Assembly: GCA_021299455.1 (NCBI GenBank)
Contig: JAJTGQ010000104.1
Coordinates: forward strand, 1-37,500
DNA length: 37,500 bases
Reading direction: 5' to 3'
Origin: Flammeovirgaceae bacterium
GTDB lineage: Bacteria; Bacteroidota; Bacteroidia; Cytophagales; Cyclobacteriaceae
Positions 33,981 through 37,500 of this stretch are shown piece by piece. How positions within the stretch are numbered: position 1 is the first letter of the stretch; each line of letters begins with the position of its first letter. The notes under the pieces were generated by a model that saw nothing but the letters and a program-made list of their open reading frames with translations, had not been told where the DNA came from and did not search any database. Position numbers and translations under genes: made by a program.

Positions 33981-36767
33981 ATGAAATTCACAATCGCAGT
34001 CACAATTATGCTGACCTACTCATTTGCTCAAGCCCAATTTGGTGACTTCATAAAGAAAGGGCTTGAGAAGGGAAAGAAGATGGCAACAGAAAAATTGGTC
34101 GATTCGGGTAAAAGCCTACGCGACCAGCAGGACTCTACCGACTTTAGTTACGCCATAACAGTTATTGATAACGCAGGATTGGCTGATACAAGGGATGCCA
34201 AAGACAAGGCTATTAAAAATGTAACCCTGGCTATCAATTTATACGAAGGGCAGGAGAAGAGTAGAAATTTGCTAGATGGAGCTGAAAAGCTATACGGCCT
34301 CAAACTGTATAAACTAGCAGAAGCCGTCTTTCTGGAAGCTCAATTGTCGTACGAACAAAATGGCCTGACAGAAAACATCAACTACAGCAGAGTGTTTGCT
34401 GATTTAGGTTTGCTTTACACAACGATGGGCCGTTACCAAACCGCAGAAAAATATACTTCCGAAGCATTGGCCATGCGTGAAAAAGTTTGGGGTACCAACA
34501 GCAAAGCCTATGTTTCGTCATTAAATAATGCAGCTGTGCTACTTCAAGAAACGGCTCAATACAACGCAGCGGAAAAATACTTTGAGCAAGCATTGCAGAC
34601 GTTAAAAGCAATAGGAGCAGAAACAAGCCAGGAATACGCTACTGTATTGAACAACGAGGGAATATTATTTTCAAAAATTGGCAGGTACGAAACAGGTGTT
34701 GAAAAACTGAATGCGTCCATAGCGATTTTGAATGCACTCAAGAAAAAAGACCTAAAAAATCAAATTGGATTCCAATCGAATCTGGCGCTGCTCTACCAAC
34801 AAACCAGAAAATTTGCTGAGGCCGAAGCAATTTATTTACGATTGGAAAAAGAACTGGGTAGTGGTAGTCCATTTTATGCTGGGGTAATTAATAACCTGGC
34901 TCTTCTATATATTCAAATGGGCAAGTTGGATAAAGTGGAAGGCTACTTAAAACAAGCCGCAGGCATTTACAAATCAAAATTCGGAGCCACCAGCCCCAAC
35001 TATGCCAAGGCTACGAGTGACTTGGGAAATTTCTACCGTACGCAAGCAAAATATATCGAGGCCGAACAAGCCCTCACCGAGGCTTTGAATGTTCGATCAA
35101 CTGCCTTGGGTATCAACCATCCAGATTACGTTAAGTCGCAGGAGGACTTGGGTATTCTGTTTTGGAAAAAAGGCGACTTAGCAAAAGCTTATCCCTTTTT
35201 TCAGTACGCCTTGGGGAAATCTTTGAAGTTCATCAGCGAATATTTTCCGCCCATGAGCGAGGCCGAGAAAACAAAATACTGGGACATTTTGCAACCTCGC
35301 TTTCAACGCTTTTACAATTATGCAGTAGACGCGAACGCGAGTAATCCAGACATATGGAAAGATGTTTACAATTATCAGATCGCAACAAAAGCGTTGCTTC
35401 TGAACTCCACCAACAAAATAAAAAAATCCATCCTGCAGAGTGGCGACCAATCACTGATTGATGAATATAAACTATGGATTGATCAAAAAGAAGAACTGTC
35501 TCGCTTCTACTCGTTATCGAAAGAGGAGCTTCAGCAACAAAAAATTGATATATCCGATTTGGAAAAACGTGCGAATGCCACAGAACGTTCATTGTCCCAA
35601 AAATCAGCTGACTTTTCAGAAGCTTTTTCAAACGAACCAACCGACTTTACTCAAGTGGCTTCGTTGTTGACTGACTCAGAGGCTTTGGTTGAAGTAATCC
35701 AGATTAAAAATTTCGCCAATGATTTTACCACCGATACAAAATATATCGCACTGGTACTCACCAAAGGTGCGCTCACACCTAAAAATATTCTGTTGGAGAA
35801 TGGCACTCAACTAGATACCCGCTTTGCCAAATATTATAAAAATTCAATATCCCAAAAATCATCAGATGCTTATTCATACGAGCAATATTGGGCGCGCCTC
35901 GAACCGCAGCTAGTAGGAAAGAAAACCATTTACATATCGCCAGATGGTGTGTACAATCAAATCAACCTGAACACTTTAAAAAAACAAGGAGGCGATTATG
36001 TGCTAAATCTTTTTGAACTGATTGTAATTGGCAACTCGAAAGACTTGATAGCTGTGAAAAAAAGGAAGGCAGCCACACAAAAGAAAGACGCTTTTCTATT
36101 GGGCTTCCCCGACTATGCTGGAGCCGCCTTACCTTTGCCCGGTACGAAAGTTGAGGTGGAAGGAATCAACAAAATTCTAATTGCAGCCGGTTATAAAACG
36201 ACCCTGCGTGAACAAAAGCTTGCAACTGAAACCATGTTGAAAGCGATAAATGGCACCTCGATTTTGCACATTGCCACGCACGGCTATTTTTTAGCGGATG
36301 CCGATCTGCAAGGCGGTGATGCGCTTGGCGCGAATGCAGAAAGTGCGAAGAATAATCCGTTGCTGCGTTCTGGGTTGATACTTGCGGGAGCACAGACCAA
36401 ATCAACTAGCGCTGATTTGGCCAGCAGTGATAACGGAATCCTAACTGCCTACGAAGCAATGAACTTAAATTTGGAAGGAACTGATTTAATTGTGTTGAGT
36501 GCCTGTGAAACAGGGCTGGGAGACGTAAAGGCAGGAGAGGGCGTTTACGGATTGCAACGCGCATTTTTAGTCGCGGGAGCAGATGCCATGATCATGAGCC
36601 TCTGGAAGGTAGATGATGCGGCTACGCAGCAATTGATGACTAATTTTTATACCAATTGGACAAAGACCGGTAATAAGGTAACGGCATTCAAGTTGGCACA
36701 GCAGCAATTGATGGTAAAGTATAAAGAACCCTACTATTGGGGTGCTTTTGTTATGGTGGGTAGGTAA
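33981..36767 (+). CDS. Exported TPR-CHAT caspase-like protein
   Basis: A 928-residue protein with signal peptide MKFTIAVTIMLTYSFAQA (cut before QFGDF). Residues about 80-420 are tetratricopeptide repeats, for example YSRVFADLGLLYTTMGRYQTAEKYTSEAL and YATVLNNEGILFSKIGRYETG, at 40-residue spacing. A coiled helical linker follows (about 430-560). The C-terminal CHAT protease domain (about 640-928) has H767 in HIATHGYF and C842 in VLSACETGLG, followed by GEGVYGLQRAFLVAGA and SLWKVDD. CHAT is the separase/caspase relative. The signal peptide puts it in the periplasm or outside. A paralogue faces it from the right edge. The substrate is unknown. Confidence 0.92.
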   Translation: MKFTIAVTIMLTYSFAQAQFGDFIKKGLEKGKKMATEKLVDSGKSLRDQQDSTDFSYAITVIDNAGLADTRDAKDKAIKNVTLAINLYEGQEKSRNLLDGAEKLYGLKLYKLAEAVFLEAQLSYEQNGLTENINYSRVFADLGLLYTTMGRYQTAEKYTSEALAMREKVWGTNSKAYVSSLNNAAVLLQETAQYNAAEKYFEQALQTLKAIGAETSQEYATVLNNEGILFSKIGRYETGVEKLNASIAILNALKKKDLKNQIGFQSNLALLYQQTRKFAEAEAIYLRLEKELGSGSPFYAGVINNLALLYIQMGKLDKVEGYLKQAAGIYKSKFGATSPNYAKATSDLGNFYRTQAKYIEAEQALTEALNVRSTALGINHPDYVKSQEDLGILFWKKGDLAKAYPFFQYALGKSLKFISEYFPPMSEAEKTKYWDILQPRFQRFYNYAVDANASNPDIWKDVYNYQIATKALLLNSTNKIKKSILQSGDQSLIDEYKLWIDQKEELSRFYSLSKEELQQQKIDISDLEKRANATERSLSQKSADFSEAFSNEPTDFTQVASLLTDSEALVEVIQIKNFANDFTTDTKYIALVLTKGALTPKNILLENGTQLDTRFAKYYKNSISQKSSDAYSYEQYWARLEPQLVGKKTIYISPDGVYNQINLNTLKKQGGDYVLNLFELIVIGNSKDLIAVKKRKAATQKKDAFLLGFPDYAGAALPLPGTKVEVEGINKILIAAGYKTTLREQKLATETMLKAINGTSILHIATHGYFLADADLQGGDALGANAESAKNNPLLRSGLILAGAQTKSTSADLASSDNGILTAYEAMNLNLEGTDLIVLSACETGLGDVKAGEGVYGLQRAFLVAGADAMIMSLWKVDDAATQQLMTNFYTNWTKTGNKVTAFKLAQQQLMVKYKEPYYWGAFVMVGR

Positions 36768-36851
36768 GGCTTAGTATTTATTTTTATTCTTCAAATCTCA
36801 AAATCAGAAAATATAAATGTATCAAGAAAGTTGCGGCCAATGTTTTCCAGT

Positions 36852-37500
36852 CTAATTGCCCTCTAACCCAATCATCATAAAAGGGGCCCAAAAATAGGGT
36901 TCAGGATACTCCGCACGCAATTCCTTTTTTGCATCAATAAAACTCTGACGCATATTATTGGTTGTAAGCCATTTTTTATAAAAGTTAAGAATCAGCTTCT
37001 GGGTAGCATCGTCATCAACTTTAAACATACTCATAATCAGCACTTTTGCTCCCGCCACCAGAAACGCCCTTTGCAGACCATATACACCTTCGCCATTGGC
37101 AATCTCGCCTAAGCCCGTTTCACAAGCACTGAGTACGACAAGATCGGTTTTATCAAGATTAAGGCTCATTGCTTCATATGCAGTAAGGATTCCGCTTTCT
37201 ATATTATAATTGAAATTTGTTTTGTCTAAGATATCACCAGCACCTTTCAGAAGAAGGCCGGTTTTCATTAAGGGGTTTTCAGTCATCATCGCTTCGCTTT
37301 CAGTCAATGCAGCCGTCTCCGATTTATTCAATACGGGTGTTGTAAAGCCATGAGTGGCCACATGGAAGATCTTTGGACTTTCCATTTCCTTAACTCTATC
37401 TTCGCTCGCAAATCCTTCGACATATTCTGTGGTTTTCCACCCCTTCTCCTTCAACAATTGCTCTAATTCGTTCACTTCCTTTTCTGTTCCTGGCAACGAA
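36852..37500 (-). CDS. TPR-CHAT paralogue, C-terminal part only
   Basis: The last 216 codons of a second CHAT-domain protein whose 5' part lies beyond the window. It shows LPGTEKEVNEL at the edge, FHVATHGF (catalytic His), LVVLSACETGLGE (catalytic Cys), GEGVYGLQRAFLVAGA, SMFKVDDDATQ and the end YFWAPFMMIGLEGN. Each block lines up with the C-terminus of the protein encoded at 33981-36767 (LPGTKVEVEGI, LIVLSACETGLGD, YYWGAFVMVGR). The TTG at 37494-37496 is an ordinary Leu codon inside the domain, not a start. The 84-base gap between the two convergent stops contains no clear terminator. Confidence 0.9.
   Translation of the reverse strand, partial: SLPGTEKEVNELEQLLKEKGWKTTEYVEGFASEDRVKEMESPKIFHVATHGFTTPVLNKSETAALTESEAMMTENPLMKTGLLLKGAGDILDKTNFNYNIESGILTAYEAMSLNLDKTDLVVLSACETGLGEIANGEGVYGLQRAFLVAGAKVLIMSMFKVDDDATQKLILNFYKKWLTTNNMRQSFIDAKKELRAEYPEPYFWAPFMMIGLEGN

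Noticed and set aside
36768-36851. Gap between the two CHAT genes checked for a terminator or small RNA
   Set aside because: AT-rich with no stable hairpin followed by a T-run.

Overview
The window looks like a chromosomal segment of a Bacteroidota bacterium, most likely of the Cytophagales / Cyclobacteriaceae type. The evidence is the gene families present: a TonB receptor with a carboxypeptidase-like plug extension paired with a DUF4249 lipoprotein, two DUF4199 membrane proteins, BatA, a SPOR/OmpA-like protein, secreted TPR-CHAT proteins, a tmRNA tag of the GENNYALAA type, and promoter-like TAnnTTTG boxes. Gene density is high. No stretch above about 200 bp lacks a gene, and I see no CRISPR array, rRNA, ordinary tRNA or intact insertion sequence.

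Layout, left to right. (1) 1-1244: a SPOR + OmpA-like envelope protein gene that has lost its 5' end; its frame closes at 135-137 and no signal peptide is visible. (2) 1241-4660 and on to 7039, leftward: a cystathionine beta-synthase-type enzyme, the tmRNA gene ssrA surrounded by three related palindromes, then TonB receptor - DUF4249 - ACT-domain protein as a tight operon. (3) 7132-13639, leftward: a GT2 glycosyltransferase, two DUF4199 proteins, a dihydroorotase homologue without its catalytic residues, a toxin-antitoxin pair, a BatA-like protein and endonuclease III. (4) 13697-16919, leftward: a membrane-anchored GH5 enzyme of the endoglycoceramidase type in an operon with a NamZ/DUF1343 exo-muramidase. 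(5) 16966-21540, rightward: a LolC/E-like permease, an unknown membrane-anchored protein, an outer-membrane beta-barrel and a lipoprotein with duplicated PAP2/vanadium-haloperoxidase modules, closed by a strong terminator. (6) 21693-25067: circularly permuted ATP-grasp, alpha-E and transglutaminase, a conserved but poorly understood three-gene system. (7) 25183-28371: a large secreted Asp-box beta-propeller protein. (8) 28420-30909, leftward: a serine/threonine dehydratase-like enzyme, a GNAT acetyltransferase and a beta-lactamase-fold serine hydrolase with overlapping ends. (9) 30977-33922: rsmG, crcB/fluC, plsC-like and an RNA m5C methyltransferase. (10) 33981-37500: two paralogous TPR-CHAT caspase-like proteins facing each other, the second cut by the window edge.

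Most of the window is core envelope, translation and repair metabolism. The parts most worth following are the ATP-grasp/alpha-E/transglutaminase operon, the convergent secreted CHAT proteases, the catalytically dead dihydroorotase, the palindromes around ssrA, and the beheaded SPOR-OmpA gene. I did not find a clear-cut, wholly undescribed multi-gene system.
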